NCBI GenBank assembly: GCA_964570285.1
Contig: CAZMXP010000023.1
Span: forward strand, 1 to 64,000
Length of the DNA: 64,000 nt
Source: CAZMXP01 sp964570285
Lineage (GTDB): Bacteria > Planctomycetota > PLA2
Direction: 5' to 3'
The notes below the pieces were generated by a model. The model saw nothing but the letters and a program-made list of their open reading frames with translations, did not search any database and was not told where the DNA came from. The translations under genes and the position numbers were made by a program. This document shows positions 1 through 8,954 of this stretch, piece by piece (position 1 is the stretch's first letter; every line of letters starts with the position of its first letter).

Positions 1-952
1 CGACGTCCTCGACGCGCGTCACCTCGTAGCCCTCCATCGCCGCCTGCAGCGCGCAGATGGGGTCGATCTCCGCGATCATCACGCGGCACCCCTGCCCGCG
101 CAGCGCCTGCGCGCACCCCTTGCCGACATCGCCGTACCCGAAGACGAGCGCGACCTTGCCGCCGAGCATGACGTCGGTGGCGCGGTTGAGGCCGTCGAGC
201 AGCGAGTGGCGGCAGCCGTAGATGTTGTCGAACTTGCTCTTCGTGCAGGAGTAGTTGACGTTGATAGCCGCGAACGGCAGCGCGCCGCGCTCCTGCATCG
301 GGTAGAGGCGGTGGAAGCCGGTCGTCGTCTCCTCCGACACCCCGCGGATCGCCGAGGCGACCGCCGTCCAGCGGCGCGGCTCGCGCGCATGGATCTCGCG
401 GAGCTGCGCGAGCAGCGCGGCCCAGTCCTCGGAGTCGTTGGCCTCGTCCGGCTCGGGCACCCTGCCCGCCCGCTCGAACTCCGCGCCCTTCAGCACCATC
501 ATCGTCGCGTCGCCGCCGTCATCCAGCAGCAGCGTGGGGCCCGTGCCGTCGGGCCACCGGAGCGCCCGCTCGGTGCACCACCAGTACTCCGCGAGGCTCT
601 CCCCCTTCCACGCATAGACCGCGACGCCGCGCGGGTTCGCCGGCGTGCCTTCGCGTCCCACGACCGCCGCCGCCGCCGCGTGGTCCTGCGTGGAGAAGAT
701 GTTGCACGAGACCCAGCGAACCGACGCGCCGAGATCCACCAGCGTCTCGATCAGCACCGCGGTCTGCACCGTCATGTGCAGCGACCCCATGATGCGCGCG
801 CCGGCGAGCGGCTTCCTGCCCCGGTACTCCTCGCGCAGCGCCATGAGGCCGGGCATCTCCTGCTCCGCGAGGCGGATCTCGCTGCGGCCGGATTCGGCGA
901 GGGCGAGGTCCTTCACCTTGTAGTCGAGCGCGGTCTTGGTCGATATCGTCAC
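1..952 (-). CDS. ahcY: Adenosylhomocysteinase (SAH hydrolase), 3' part outside window
   Basis: AhcY cleaves S-adenosylhomocysteine to adenosine and homocysteine with a tightly bound NAD, recycling the product inhibitor of methyltransferases in the cytoplasm. The reverse-strand reading frame runs from a GTG at 952 to the window edge, giving about 317 residues. Visible family motifs are SLHMTVQTAVLIETL, SCNIFSTQDHAAAA, the substrate-loop NYSCTKSKFDN and the NAD-binding glycine motif VFGYGDVGKGCAQALRG. The GTG overlaps the stop of the upstream regulator gene as GTGA, and AGGAGG lies just before it, so the two are translationally coupled. The C-terminal third is missing from the window. Family assignment is secure. 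Confidence 0.95.
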   Translation of the reverse strand, partial: MTISTKTALDYKVKDLALAESGRSEIRLAEQEMPGLMALREEYRGRKPLAGARIMGSLHMTVQTAVLIETLVDLGASVRWVSCNIFSTQDHAAAAAVVGREGTPANPRGVAVYAWKGESLAEYWWCTERALRWPDGTGPTLLLDDGGDATMMVLKGAEFERAGRVPEPDEANDSEDWAALLAQLREIHAREPRRWTAVASAIRGVSEETTTGFHRLYPMQERGALPFAAINVNYSCTKSKFDNIYGCRHSLLDGLNRATDVMLGGKVALVFGYGDVGKGCAQALRGQGCRVMIAEIDPICALQAAMEGYEVTRVEDV

Positions 953-1932
953 GAGCTCCTCCTGGATCCGGTTTCCGCGCGGGTCGCGCGGGGTCGTTTG
1001 CGTCGCGAAGTGGTGCGCGGCCGCCTGCCGGCGGCCAGAAACAGCTTAAGGGGCCGCCCCGGTGCGGCCAGAAGCCGGTCGCGCACGGGTTCGAGGCGGA
1101 CGTCGCGAAAGCCCGCCCCCCGCAGAGCCCGGGCGAGGCGGGGCGGGTCGAGGCCGAGGCGCAGGTCGCCCGCGCTCTCGCGCATCGCCTCGAGGTCGTG
1201 GGCGGCGAGATCCACGATCACGACCGGGCAGCCCGGGCGCAGCACGCGGAACGCCTCCGCCAGCGCCGCGCCCAGCTTCGGCACGTGGTGGAGCACGAGG
1301 CTCAGGAAGCAGGCGTCGGCGCAGCCGTCGCGCAGCGCCAGCGCATCCACCTCCCCCTGGTGGAACTCCACCGTCGAATCGCGGAGACGCTCGCGCGCGC
1401 GGAGCAGGCGCTCCGCGGAGTGGTCGATGCCGATGACCCTCCGGTAGCGCGGGGCGAGCACCTCGCAGAGGTGCCCCTCCCCGCAGCCCGCGTCCACGGC
1501 GAGTCCGCCTCTCGGGAGAAGCGCGCCCAGCATCTCGTGGTGGAGCGTGCCCCTCTCGAGCGGGATCGCGTCCGCGCCGCCCGTGCCGCGGAAGTGGTCG
1601 CGGCTGCGCTGCCGCCGCCGCTCCAGCACGAGCGCCCGGCGCGCGCCGTCGGCCCGCACCTCCTCGTCGGACTCGAGGCCTTCCCGGACCGCACGCCAGA
1701 GCGCGCGGCCCGACGCCTCGTCGTCCAGCGCGTTCCTGTAGAAGGTCCACGCTCCCTCGCGGCGCCCCTGCAGCGCGTTCGCGTCGCGCAACAGCCTCAG
1801 GTGGTTCGAGATTCGGGGCTGGCTCATGCCGAGCACGTCCGCGATCTCCCCGACGGAGAGCTCCTCCGGCTCCACCGCGGCGAGAATGCGCAGCCTCGTA
1901 GGGTCTGCCAGGAGCCGCAGGATGCGCTGCAC
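949..1932 (-). CDS. ArsR-family regulator fused to SAM-dependent methyltransferase
   Basis: This 327-residue protein has an ArsR-type winged helix in residues 1-90 (the segment ADPTRLRILAAVEPEELSV leads into a recognition helix with MSQPRISNHLRLLRD). A class I methyltransferase follows, with the SAM motif VDAGCGEGHL near residue 142 and the LxxVLHHVP segment near 215. The first codon is a GTG at 1932 with no leader: a TATACT box sits only 7 bases upstream. It forms an operon with ahcY, whose substrate SAH is the product of methyltransferases. ArsR relatives such as SahR are known to control SAH and methionine recycling, so control of this operon by SAH or SAM is a reasonable inference. Whether the methyltransferase half is catalytic or only a sensor cannot be told. 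Confidence 0.88.
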   Translation of the reverse strand: MQRILRLLADPTRLRILAAVEPEELSVGEIADVLGMSQPRISNHLRLLRDANALQGRREGAWTFYRNALDDEASGRALWRAVREGLESDEEVRADGARRALVLERRRQRSRDHFRGTGGADAIPLERGTLHHEMLGALLPRGGLAVDAGCGEGHLCEVLAPRYRRVIGIDHSAERLLRARERLRDSTVEFHQGEVDALALRDGCADACFLSLVLHHVPKLGAALAEAFRVLRPGCPVVIVDLAAHDLEAMRESAGDLRLGLDPPRLARALRGAGFRDVRLEPVRDRLLAAPGRPLKLFLAAGRRPRTTSRRKRPRATRAETGSRRSS

Positions 1933-1938
1933 GCGCGT

Positions 1939-1966
1939 AGTATATCAGCGCTTCATGATGTCGCAA
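1939..1966 (-). promoter_or_regulatory. Promoter and ArsR operator of the arsR-MT/ahcY operon
   Basis: Read on the reverse strand there is a -35 TTGCGA (1961-1966), a 16-bp spacer and a -10 TATACT (1939-1944). Transcription would start about 7 bases further, on the GTG at 1932, which predicts a leaderless mRNA. The dyad ATATCA-N8-TGATGT (1942-1961) fills the spacer and touches the -10. It is where an ArsR-type repressor would block polymerase, so autoregulation by the first gene is likely. The boxes are seen directly; the function is inferred. Confidence 0.6.
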
Positions 1967-2092
1967 TGTCTTCCATGGAGGGGCGGCATCGGGGGGGTCG
2001 GGAGGGGGGGTGCCCGAAAATCCGCGCGAGGCGCGGCTCCCTCTGGCGCTGCCCCCCCGCGCCCCCATAGAATCGCGCCTGACCAATGGGTC

Positions 2093-2121
2093 TTTTCATG
2101 GCTCGGGGCATTCCCTATAAT
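2093..2121 (+). promoter_or_regulatory. Promoter of the pseudopilin gene
   Basis: A perfect TATAAT (2116-2121) lies 17 bp downstream of TTTTCA (2093-2098). This leaves a leader of roughly 50 bases to the ATG at 2179, which has AAGGAG about 10 bases before it. Confidence 0.55.
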
Positions 2122-2178
2122 CCCGCGCCACGGTGACCGGCAGCACCGGCATCGCCCGGACGGAAGGAGATCTGTTCA

Positions 2179-2793
2179 ATGGACCGCAAGCAAAAGGGCT
2201 TCACCCTGATCGAAATCCTCGTGGTCGTGACCATCATCGGGGTGCTCGCCGGCCTCGTGGTGGTCCTCATCCCCCGCGGCCAGTTCGAGGCCCAGAAGAC
2301 GGACTGCATGAACAACGTGAAGCAGGTCGTCGGCCTCCTCGAGGTCGGCAGTGCGACCAGCTACCCGAAGTTCCGCGGCCCGAACCTGCTCCTCTACCTG
2401 GTCAAGAAGGGGGATCTGGTCGGGGAGGACAGCATCAAGCTGCTCTTCTGCCCGGGCGACACGCACGAGAGCTACCAGCAGGCGGGTGGGGCCGGTGCCT
2501 ACAAGGACATCGACACCAAGAGGCAGGGTGAGTACGACCATCTCACCTCGTACGCCGGCCGCGACCAGCTCAACGGCTCCTGCGCCGCCAAGAAGGGCGA
2601 GGCGCAGGCGAAGGTGCTGATCTGCGACGACAGCGAGGACCACCACGACAAGAAGGGGTTTGTCGTCGGCCTGACCGGTGGCGCCGTGAAGTGGCGGCAC
2701 AAGGTGGACGACTACGGCCTCAACCACGACGCCCCCGTCGCGATCGGCGAAGGGTCCCCCGTGGAAGAGCTCAACTGCCTGCGCGTGGACTGA
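2179..2793 (+). CDS. Type II secretion / type IV pilin-like pseudopilin
   Basis: The 204-residue protein starts with a class III prepilin leader: a short basic stretch, then KG^FTLIEILVVV with glycine 7, phenylalanine 8 and the conserved glutamate 12. A hydrophobic helix to about residue 30 follows. A prepilin peptidase would cut after glycine 7 and the mature protein would join a pilus or secretion pseudopilus. The globular part (residues 40-204) has two cysteines, in LLFCPGD and LICDDS. It resembles pseudopilins of unassigned secretion systems rather than GspG itself. No other secretion genes are next to it. The start is fixed by the ribosome site and the short leader typical of the class. 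Confidence 0.85.
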   Translation: MDRKQKGFTLIEILVVVTIIGVLAGLVVVLIPRGQFEAQKTDCMNNVKQVVGLLEVGSATSYPKFRGPNLLLYLVKKGDLVGEDSIKLLFCPGDTHESYQQAGGAGAYKDIDTKRQGEYDHLTSYAGRDQLNGSCAAKKGEAQAKVLICDDSEDHHDKKGFVVGLTGGAVKWRHKVDDYGLNHDAPVAIGEGSPVEELNCLRVD

Positions 2794-2869
2794 TCGCTGG
2801 ATTGACCGAAGTGTGGTCGCGAACCGACCGAGGACTGATCCCCGGGCGACCGGGCGGAGACCCTGCATC

Positions 2870-3628
2870 ATGAACTATCGTTTCCTGGCCTTCGGGCTGC
2901 TGCTGCTGCCGGTGCTCGGCGACGGCAGGGTGCTCGCGCAAGAGGGCGAAAGCGCGGCGCCCTGGTCGCTCAAGATGCGGCACGGCCCCCTCGACGTCTT
3001 CACGATCAACTACAAGGACGGCAGCGCGCGGTCCGTCTACTACATGACCTTCACGCTCGAGAACGCGGGTTCCGCCGACGCGGAACTCGCGCTGCACTTC
3101 CGGGCGGTCGTCGGCACTCACCCGAAGAAGCGCCGCGTGCACATCGCGACGGCGGACGGCGATGTCGAGGAGTCCCTGCGGCGTCTTGCCCGCGAGCCGG
3201 AGCTGAAGAACGTGCAGGAGATCAACCGCATGGGCAAGCTCCCGGCGAAGGGCAGCCTCAAGGGCATCGCGGTCTTCGGCACCTTCCACCGCGAATGGGA
3301 CTCCGCCACGATCACCGTGGCGGGCCTCGAGCCGAGGGCGATCCACTGCCGCGCCCGCCAGTACGGCGATGCGGGCTTCACGCTCGCGCACCGCGCCTAC
3401 TACCACCACAACGCACGCGTGCGCGAGAAGGCGGGGCCCGACGCGCAGGCGCGTGAGTTCCACGCCATCGTCAAGCACAACGTCGTCTGGCGCATGGAGT
3501 TCCATCGCGAGGGGGACGAGTTCGCCCCCCAGCTCGACCCCATCATCCTCGACCGCGAGGAGTGGGATGTCGTCTCCGACCCCGGACCCGAGATCGTCAT
3601 GGAGAAGAAGCCCCCGTTCAGCAAGTAG
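2870..3628 (+). CDS. Secreted or periplasmic protein of unknown function
   Basis: This 252-residue protein has a cleavable-looking signal peptide (hydrophobic residues 5-22 ending in VLAQ, so mature from about residue 24). The rest is a soluble, charged domain with alternating beta segments and a segment rich in Tyr and His near residues 178-185. I do not recognise the family. It lies 76 bases after the pseudopilin gene on the same strand, with GGAG before its ATG, so co-transcription is possible. A strong GC hairpin follows the stop. Confidence 0.75.
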   Translation: MNYRFLAFGLLLLPVLGDGRVLAQEGESAAPWSLKMRHGPLDVFTINYKDGSARSVYYMTFTLENAGSADAELALHFRAVVGTHPKKRRVHIATADGDVEESLRRLAREPELKNVQEINRMGKLPAKGSLKGIAVFGTFHREWDSATITVAGLEPRAIHCRARQYGDAGFTLAHRAYYHHNARVREKAGPDAQAREFHAIVKHNVVWRMEFHREGDEFAPQLDPIILDREEWDVVSDPGPEIVMEKKPPFSK

Positions 3629-3661
3629 ACGCCGGAGCGCGGGAAAGCGAGCGGTACGGAA

Positions 3662-3691
3662 GGGGCCGGCATCCGGGAGGGGGCCGGCCCC
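3662..3691 (+). terminator. GC-rich hairpin after the secreted-protein gene
   Basis: GGGGCCGGC (3662-3670) pairs perfectly with GCCGGCCCC (3683-3691) across a 12-base loop, followed by a weak T-containing stretch (cctcttt). It ends the forward unit that starts at the pseudopilin. Confidence 0.5.
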
Positions 3692-3709
3692 GCCTCTTTG
3701 ACAGGCCGT

Positions 3710-3874
3710 AGGGCCTGTCTGAAGACCCCACCTGGAGTCGGCCGGCTCCGGCTGCGCCGGGACTGCGTCGCGCCGGCTCGCCGCATTTCTCCGTCAATGC
3801 GGGTCGCCGGCGCTCCTTGCCCGGCTTGTCCTCGCTCGGCCTTGGTCCGACGGCGGGGTCTTCAGACAGGCCCT
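3710..3874. repeat. 165-bp MITE-like element with 20-bp perfect terminal inverted repeats
   Basis: The first 20 bases, AGGGCCTGTCTGAAGACCCC (3710-3729), are exactly the reverse complement of 3855-3874. The inside is GC-rich with smaller dyads and no convincing gene. The right end overlaps the stop codon of dnaE (3873-3875), so the element supplies or abuts the end of that gene. The size and ends suit a non-autonomous transposable repeat or a large REP-type palindrome. I see no second copy in this window. Confidence 0.7.
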
Positions 3875-6800
3875 AGTCTGAGGTCGCGCGCGTGTGGGAC
3901 GCGCGTCGTTCCGCGGAGCGCGGCGGTGAGGGGGCCCGGGGGCGCAACTGCACGCTCCCGGGCCCGCAGAGCGCTTCGACCTCGGCGATGAGGCTGCCGG
4001 AGGGCGCGACGCGGAACCTGCTGCCGGCCCGGATGCCCAGGCGCCACGCGGGTTCGGGGGAGAGCGCGAGCAGCAGCGGGCGATCCCCGCGGTGGCGGGC
4101 GAGCACGCGCGAGAGCCCGCCCAGGTCCGTCGCCGGCCCGACGTCGATCCGGACGCTCTCGGTGAGCGACTGCGGCGCGTCGCCGGCGGCAAAGACCGTC
4201 TGCACGCGGACGGAGACCTCGATGTCCGGCCGGCTCGCGTCCACATCGCCCTCGAAGTAGAGCACCCGGTTCTCGGCGATGAGAGCCCGGCACCGCTCGA
4301 ACCCCTCGCTGAACAGGACCGCCTCGACCGTGCCCTCGAAGTCCTCGATGCGGAAGCGCGCCATGCGCCGCCCCTCGTTCCGACCGGAACGGACGACCCG
4401 CTCCTGGAGGCCGGTCAGCAGGCCGATCATCAGGAAGGGCGTCCGGTCTGCTGCCTCGCGCAGCGTGCGGGTGGAGTGCGTGGAGAAGAGACGTCCGAGC
4501 GCCTCGTGCTCGGCCAAGGGGTGGCTGCTCCAGTAGCGTCCGGTGGTCTCCTTCTCCTGGGCGAGAATCTCCGCCTCGCTCCAGCGCGGGGCGTCGGGCA
4601 GCGCGACGGTGGCCGGCTCCTCGGCCGAGGGGCCCCCGAGCAGGCTCATCTGGCCCGCGCGCCGGTCGGCCTGGTCGGCCGCTCCGGCGCGGAGCGCCAG
4701 ATCGAGCGCCTCGACGAGGCTGGCCCGGTGACCGCCGAGGTCGTCGCAGGCGCCCGCGCGGATCAGCGCCTCCAGCGTGCTCTTGTTCGCGAGCCGGTGG
4801 TCGGCCCGACCGGCGAGATCGAAGAGCGAGCGGAAGGGGCCGCCCTCGTCCCGGGCGCGCCGGATGGCCTCGGCGGCCGGCGGGCCGACACCTTTCACCG
4901 AGGTGAGGCCGAACCGGATCGCCTCCCCTTCGACGGCGAAGTCGGGACGGCTGCGGTTGACGTCGGGCTTCAGCACCGCGATGCCCATCCGGCGGCACTC
5001 GGCGAGGGCGTCGGTGACCTTGTCCATGTTGCCGGCCTCGACGGTCAGCAGCGCGGCCATGAACTCCCGCGGGTAGTGCGCCTTGAGCCAGGCGGTCTGG
5101 TAGGTGACGACGGAGTAGGCGGCACTGTGGCTCTTGTTGAACCCGTAGCGCGCGAAGGTGGCCATCTTGTCCCAGACCTCGGCGGCGGTCTCGCGGGGCA
5201 TCCCGCGCTCGGCGCACCCGGAGAGGAAGGGCTCCCGGAAGGGCTCCATCACCTCGGGCTTCTTCTTGCCCATCGCCTTCCGCAGGCTGTCGGCGCGCTT
5301 CAGCGAGAAGCCGGCGACATGGTGGGCGATCAGCATCACCTGTTCCTGGTAGACGATCACCCCGTAGGTGCCGCGCAGGATCGGCTCCAGCAGCGGGTGG
5401 TCGTAGGCGACGCGTTCGACGCCGTTCTTCCGGTTGCAGTAGACCTCCGTCATCCCCGAGTCGAGGGGGCCCGGCCGGAAGAGCGCGATCAGGACGAGGC
5501 TCTCCTCGAAGGTCGCGGGCTTGAGCCTCTTCAGCAGGTCGCGCATCCCGCTCGATTCGAGCTGGAAGAGGCCGAAGCTCTCGCCGCGGGAGAGCAGGTC
5601 GTAGGTCGCCGGGTCGTCGTACCGCCGGAACTCCTCCGAGCGGAAGTCGGGGAGGCTCCCGCCCCCCTCGCGGACGAGGCGCACCGCGATGTCGATCAGC
5701 GTGAGCGTCTTGAGCCCGAGGAAGTCCATCTTCAGCAGGCCGATCTTCTCGATCATCTCCATCGGGAACTGCGTCGTGACGTCGTCGCCGCTCCGGTAGA
5801 GCGGCACGTAGTCCGTCAGCGGCGCGTCCGCGATGACGATGCCCGCCGCATGCGTGCCCGCGTTGCGATGGCACCCCTCGAGCCGCAGCGCGTAGTCGAA
5901 GAGCCTGCCGGTGCTGGTCGTGCGGTCCGCCGCCAGGGCGCGCAACTCCTCGTCCTGATCGAGCGACCCCTGGAGCGTGACCCCCGGGCCCCCGGGGATG
6001 CGCTTCGCGATCCGGTCCACGTCGCCGAGCGGCAGCCCCAGCGCTCGTCCGACGTCGCGGAGGACCGCCTTGGCCGCCATCGTGCCGAAGGTGATGATCT
6101 GCGCGACGCGCTCCTTCCCGCCGTACTTCTGCTGCACGTAGGCGATCACGCGCTCGCGCCCGTCGCGGCAGAAGTCGATGTCGATGTCCGGCATCGAGAT
6201 GCGCTCCTCGTTGAGGAAGCGCTCGAAGAGCAGGTCGTAGCGGAGAGGATCGACGTCGACGATCTCGAGCGCGTAGGCGAGCACCGAGCCTGCCGCGCTG
6301 CCTCGTCCGGGGCCCACGGGGATGCCGTTCTCGCGCGCATACCGGATGAAGTCCCACACGATCAGGAAGTAGGGGACAAATCCCATGCGCTCGATGACGC
6401 CGAACTCCCGGTCGAACCGCTCGCGCACGTCGAGGGAGGGGTTCTCGCCGTAGCGGCGGCGCAGGCCGGCCTCCCCGACCTCGCGCAGGAAGAGGCCCGG
6501 CTCCTTGCCTCCGGGAACCTCGAATCGGGGAAGGTGCATCCCGTCGTATTCGAGGGTCACCGAGCACTTCTCCGCGATTTCCAGCGTGCTCTTCAGCGAT
6601 TCCGGCAGGTCGCGGAAGAGGTGCGCCATCTCCTCGGGGCTCTTGAAGTAGAGCTCCTGGCTGCCCATCCGCATCCGGTTCTTGTCCTCGAGAGTCTTGC
6701 CGGTGTTGATGCAGACGAGCACCTCCTGCGCGTCCGCGTCCTCCCGCTGCTCGTAGTGGAAGTCGTTGGTCGCGACCAGGGGGCGCCCGAGATGCCGCGC

Positions 6801-7373
6801 GAGATCGCGGCAGCCCTCGAGGCAGGTGTCCTCCTCCTCGATGCCGTGGCGCTGGATCTCGAGGTAGTAGTGCTCGCCGAACAACTCGTGGTAGAAGCCC
6901 GCCGCCTCCCTCGCCCGCGCCATGTCGCCGCGGCGCAGCCAGTGGCTCGTCTCGCTGCTGAGGCATCCGCTCAGCACGATCAGCCCCTCCGCGTGGCGCG
7001 CGAGCAGCTCGCGATCGATGCGCGGCACGTAGTAGAACCCTTCGAGGTAGCCCGCGCTGGAGAGGCGGATGAGGTTCTTCCACCCCGCCAGATTCCGCGC
7101 GAGGAGCGTCAGGTGCCAGCCGGCCACGGGGTTCTTCTCCCGGTCGTGCCGGCTCCGGGGTGCGACGTACGCCTCGAACCCGAGGATCGGATTCAGCCCC
7201 GCCTTCCGGCAGGCGTCGTGGAACTCGAGCGCGCCGAAGAGGTTGCCGTGGTCGGTGAGGGCGATCGCGCTTGCCCCGTGCGCCGCCGCCCGCGCGGCGA
7301 GGCGGTCGACGCGGCAGGCCCCGTCGAGGAGGCTGTAGGTGGAGTGCCCGTGCAGATGGACGAACTCGGCCAC
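3873..7373 (-). CDS. dnaE: DNA polymerase III alpha subunit
   Basis: This is the replicative polymerase (1,166 residues, normal DnaE length). An N-terminal PHP domain begins with FVHLHGHSTYSLLDGA at residue 3 and continues with ALTDHGNLFG. The family C polymerase core holds the catalytic aspartates in MPDIDIDFCRDGR near residue 395. Further landmarks are VGPGRGSAAGS, GTHAAGIVI, FGLFQLES and YGVIVYQEQVM. Helix-hairpin-helix and OB-fold segments follow towards the C-terminus. The GTG at 7373 was chosen because it places the PHP motif at the usual position. The last 40 residues are low-complexity Pro/Arg/Ser and end inside the terminal repeat of the 165-bp element. The gene is divergent from the lipoprotein gene at 7452. 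Confidence 0.97.
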   Translation of the reverse strand: MAEFVHLHGHSTYSLLDGACRVDRLAARAAAHGASAIALTDHGNLFGALEFHDACRKAGLNPILGFEAYVAPRSRHDREKNPVAGWHLTLLARNLAGWKNLIRLSSAGYLEGFYYVPRIDRELLARHAEGLIVLSGCLSSETSHWLRRGDMARAREAAGFYHELFGEHYYLEIQRHGIEEEDTCLEGCRDLARHLGRPLVATNDFHYEQREDADAQEVLVCINTGKTLEDKNRMRMGSQELYFKSPEEMAHLFRDLPESLKSTLEIAEKCSVTLEYDGMHLPRFEVPGGKEPGLFLREVGEAGLRRRYGENPSLDVRERFDREFGVIERMGFVPYFLIVWDFIRYARENGIPVGPGRGSAAGSVLAYALEIVDVDPLRYDLLFERFLNEERISMPDIDIDFCRDGRERVIAYVQQKYGGKERVAQIITFGTMAAKAVLRDVGRALGLPLGDVDRIAKRIPGGPGVTLQGSLDQDEELRALAADRTTSTGRLFDYALRLEGCHRNAGTHAAGIVIADAPLTDYVPLYRSGDDVTTQFPMEMIEKIGLLKMDFLGLKTLTLIDIAVRLVREGGGSLPDFRSEEFRRYDDPATYDLLSRGESFGLFQLESSGMRDLLKRLKPATFEESLVLIALFRPGPLDSGMTEVYCNRKNGVERVAYDHPLLEPILRGTYGVIVYQEQVMLIAHHVAGFSLKRADSLRKAMGKKKPEVMEPFREPFLSGCAERGMPRETAAEVWDKMATFARYGFNKSHSAAYSVVTYQTAWLKAHYPREFMAALLTVEAGNMDKVTDALAECRRMGIAVLKPDVNRSRPDFAVEGEAIRFGLTSVKGVGPPAAEAIRRARDEGGPFRSLFDLAGRADHRLANKSTLEALIRAGACDDLGGHRASLVEALDLALRAGAADQADRRAGQMSLLGGPSAEEPATVALPDAPRWSEAEILAQEKETTGRYWSSHPLAEHEALGRLFSTHSTRTLREAADRTPFLMIGLLTGLQERVVRSGRNEGRRMARFRIEDFEGTVEAVLFSEGFERCRALIAENRVLYFEGDVDASRPDIEVSVRVQTVFAAGDAPQSLTESVRIDVGPATDLGGLSRVLARHRGDRPLLLALSPEPAWRLGIRAGSRFRVAPSGSLIAEVEALCGPGSVQLRPRAPSPPRSAERRASHTRATSD

Positions 7374-7451
7374 GGCCGCAGCGTAGCAAAGGGCGCCCCC
7401 GCCCCGCGCACGTCCGTTGGCGCGCGCGCCGGCCCGATGCACAATAGGGCG

Positions 7452-8327
7452 ATGCGACCCCACGGCGCACCCCTCCTCCTGCTGCTCGCCCTCTCCTGCG
7501 CCTCGACCCCGAGGGAGGAGGAGAAGCGCGAGCCCGCCCCCGCGGCGGCCGGGGGAGGAGTGAAGACGCCCGCCCCCGCCCCGGCCCCCGCCCCCGCTCC
7601 TCAGCCGGCGGGGAAGGCGGAGACGGGGGGCACCGCCTCCCCGTTCGGCGACAACCGGCCCGTGCCGCTGCCGAGCGCGGAGGAGCGCGCCGATTTCGAG
7701 CGCATCTGGGAGATGTACCGTCGCGCCGATCCGCGCTGGCCCGTCGAGCGCGACCGCTTCCGGCGCCGCAGCGATGCCGCGGGCTACCTGCTGGCCGGCC
7801 ACCTGATGCGCCACTACATGCAGGTGAACGCGATGCGCGATCGCGCGGGGCGCGAACTCGTGCGCGTGAAGAACGAGGTCGTCGAGACCGGCGAGCCCTG
7901 CGCGCCCGCGCTCGTCGACCTGATGGTGCTCGCGGAGATCGAGCGCGCCGACGGGACGCGCTTCGTCGTCGACGACCTGACGAGGCAGGATTGCGTCGAC
8001 ATGCTGGAACGGATCGGCCCGCCGGCCGTGCCGTCGCTGCTGCGCGCGCTCGCGCGCAAGGAGACCGCGGAGAAGGGGCGCCGCCTCTGCGCCCTCGCGC
8101 TCGGGGGGACGCGCGACGGGCGCGCCTTCGATCCCCTCGTGAAACTGCTGCGCGGCGACCCGGCGTGGCAGGTGCGGGCCGACGCCGCCACGGGCCTCGG
8201 CAAGCTCGGCGATCGCCGCGCGCTGCCCGTGCTGCAGGCGGCGGTGAAGAGCGACCCCGATCCCGCGGTCGTGAAGCGCGCCGGCAAGGCGCGCTACCTG
8301 ATCCTCGAGCGGGCGGCGGCGGAATGA
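7452..8327 (+). CDS. HEAT-repeat lipoprotein
   Basis: This 291-residue protein has a lipoprotein signal ending in LLALSC (Cys16), so it is probably anchored in a membrane by a lipid. A Pro/Ala-rich linker follows (residues 40-60). The C-terminal half (about 175-285) contains HEAT/PBS-type helical repeats, for example residues around RAFDPLVKLLRGD and WQVRADAATGLGKLGD. Such repeats usually bind protein partners; no enzyme motif is seen. It shares a short divergent region with dnaE and overlaps the next gene as ATGA. Confidence 0.75.
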   Translation: MRPHGAPLLLLLALSCASTPREEEKREPAPAAAGGGVKTPAPAPAPAPAPQPAGKAETGGTASPFGDNRPVPLPSAEERADFERIWEMYRRADPRWPVERDRFRRRSDAAGYLLAGHLMRHYMQVNAMRDRAGRELVRVKNEVVETGEPCAPALVDLMVLAEIERADGTRFVVDDLTRQDCVDMLERIGPPAVPSLLRALARKETAEKGRRLCALALGGTRDGRAFDPLVKLLRGDPAWQVRADAATGLGKLGDRRALPVLQAAVKSDPDPAVVKRAGKARYLILERAAAE

Positions 8328-8914
8328 ACGAGTACAAGCTCGCGCGGCGCGCGTCCGCCTGCATGGAGTGCGAGCGTCCCTACGCGGACGAGGAGTGGAT
8401 CGTCTCCGCGATCTATCCCGAGGGCGAGTCGTTCGCGCGGCGCGATCTCTGCGAGCGCTGCTTCCGCGACGCGGGCGCGGCGCACAGCCACTGGCGCGCG
8501 CGCCAACCGGTGGCGCCCGACGAACGCAAGCGCCTCGACTTCGACCTCGCGATGTCCTTCTTCCACCGCCTCGTGCGCGAGGCCGATCCCGCGCGCGATG
8601 CAATCACCTATTTGCTTGCCTTGTTGCTTAGCCGAAAGCGGCGCGTGAAGATCCGGCAGAGTCGCCGGCTTCCCGAGGGCGAACTCCTGACCGTGCTCGT
8701 CCCCGGCGACGAGGAGGAGCAGACGCTGCTGCTGCGCGCCCCGAGACTCTCCGCGAACGACGTCGAGCCGCTGCAAGCGGAACTCGAACTCCTGCTCGGG
8801 CTCGCCGACACTCCCCCCGCGCCCCCCGAACATCCCCACGAGGGCGGTGGGAATCCAGCCCCGCAGGATCACCCCCCGGAGTCGTCCGCCAGGGCCCGGC
8901 CAACGCAGCCGTAA
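8324..8914 (+). CDS. Zinc-ribbon protein of unknown function
   Basis: The 196-residue protein has two Cys pairs near its start (CMEC at about 14-17 and CERC near 44-47) that could form a single zinc ribbon. An Arg-rich helical middle and a Pro-rich tail from about residue 163 follow. The ATG overlaps the stop of the HEAT lipoprotein gene (ATGA), so the two are probably translated together. I do not recognise a family. Its position directly before the division cluster is probably incidental. Confidence 0.65.
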   Translation: MNEYKLARRASACMECERPYADEEWIVSAIYPEGESFARRDLCERCFRDAGAAHSHWRARQPVAPDERKRLDFDLAMSFFHRLVREADPARDAITYLLALLLSRKRRVKIRQSRRLPEGELLTVLVPGDEEEQTLLLRAPRLSANDVEPLQAELELLLGLADTPPAPPEHPHEGGGNPAPQDHPPESSARARPTQP

Positions 8915-8954
8915 CCAGTTAGCGGGTATGCCTTTACGAAAAAACAGATTTCCG

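Noticed and set aside
3862..8364. Very long open frames on both strands across dnaE (up to 1,500 codons)
   Set aside because: These are shadows of dnaE in high-GC DNA; their products are Arg/Pro/Ala-rich without domains, while the dnaE frame carries all family motifs.
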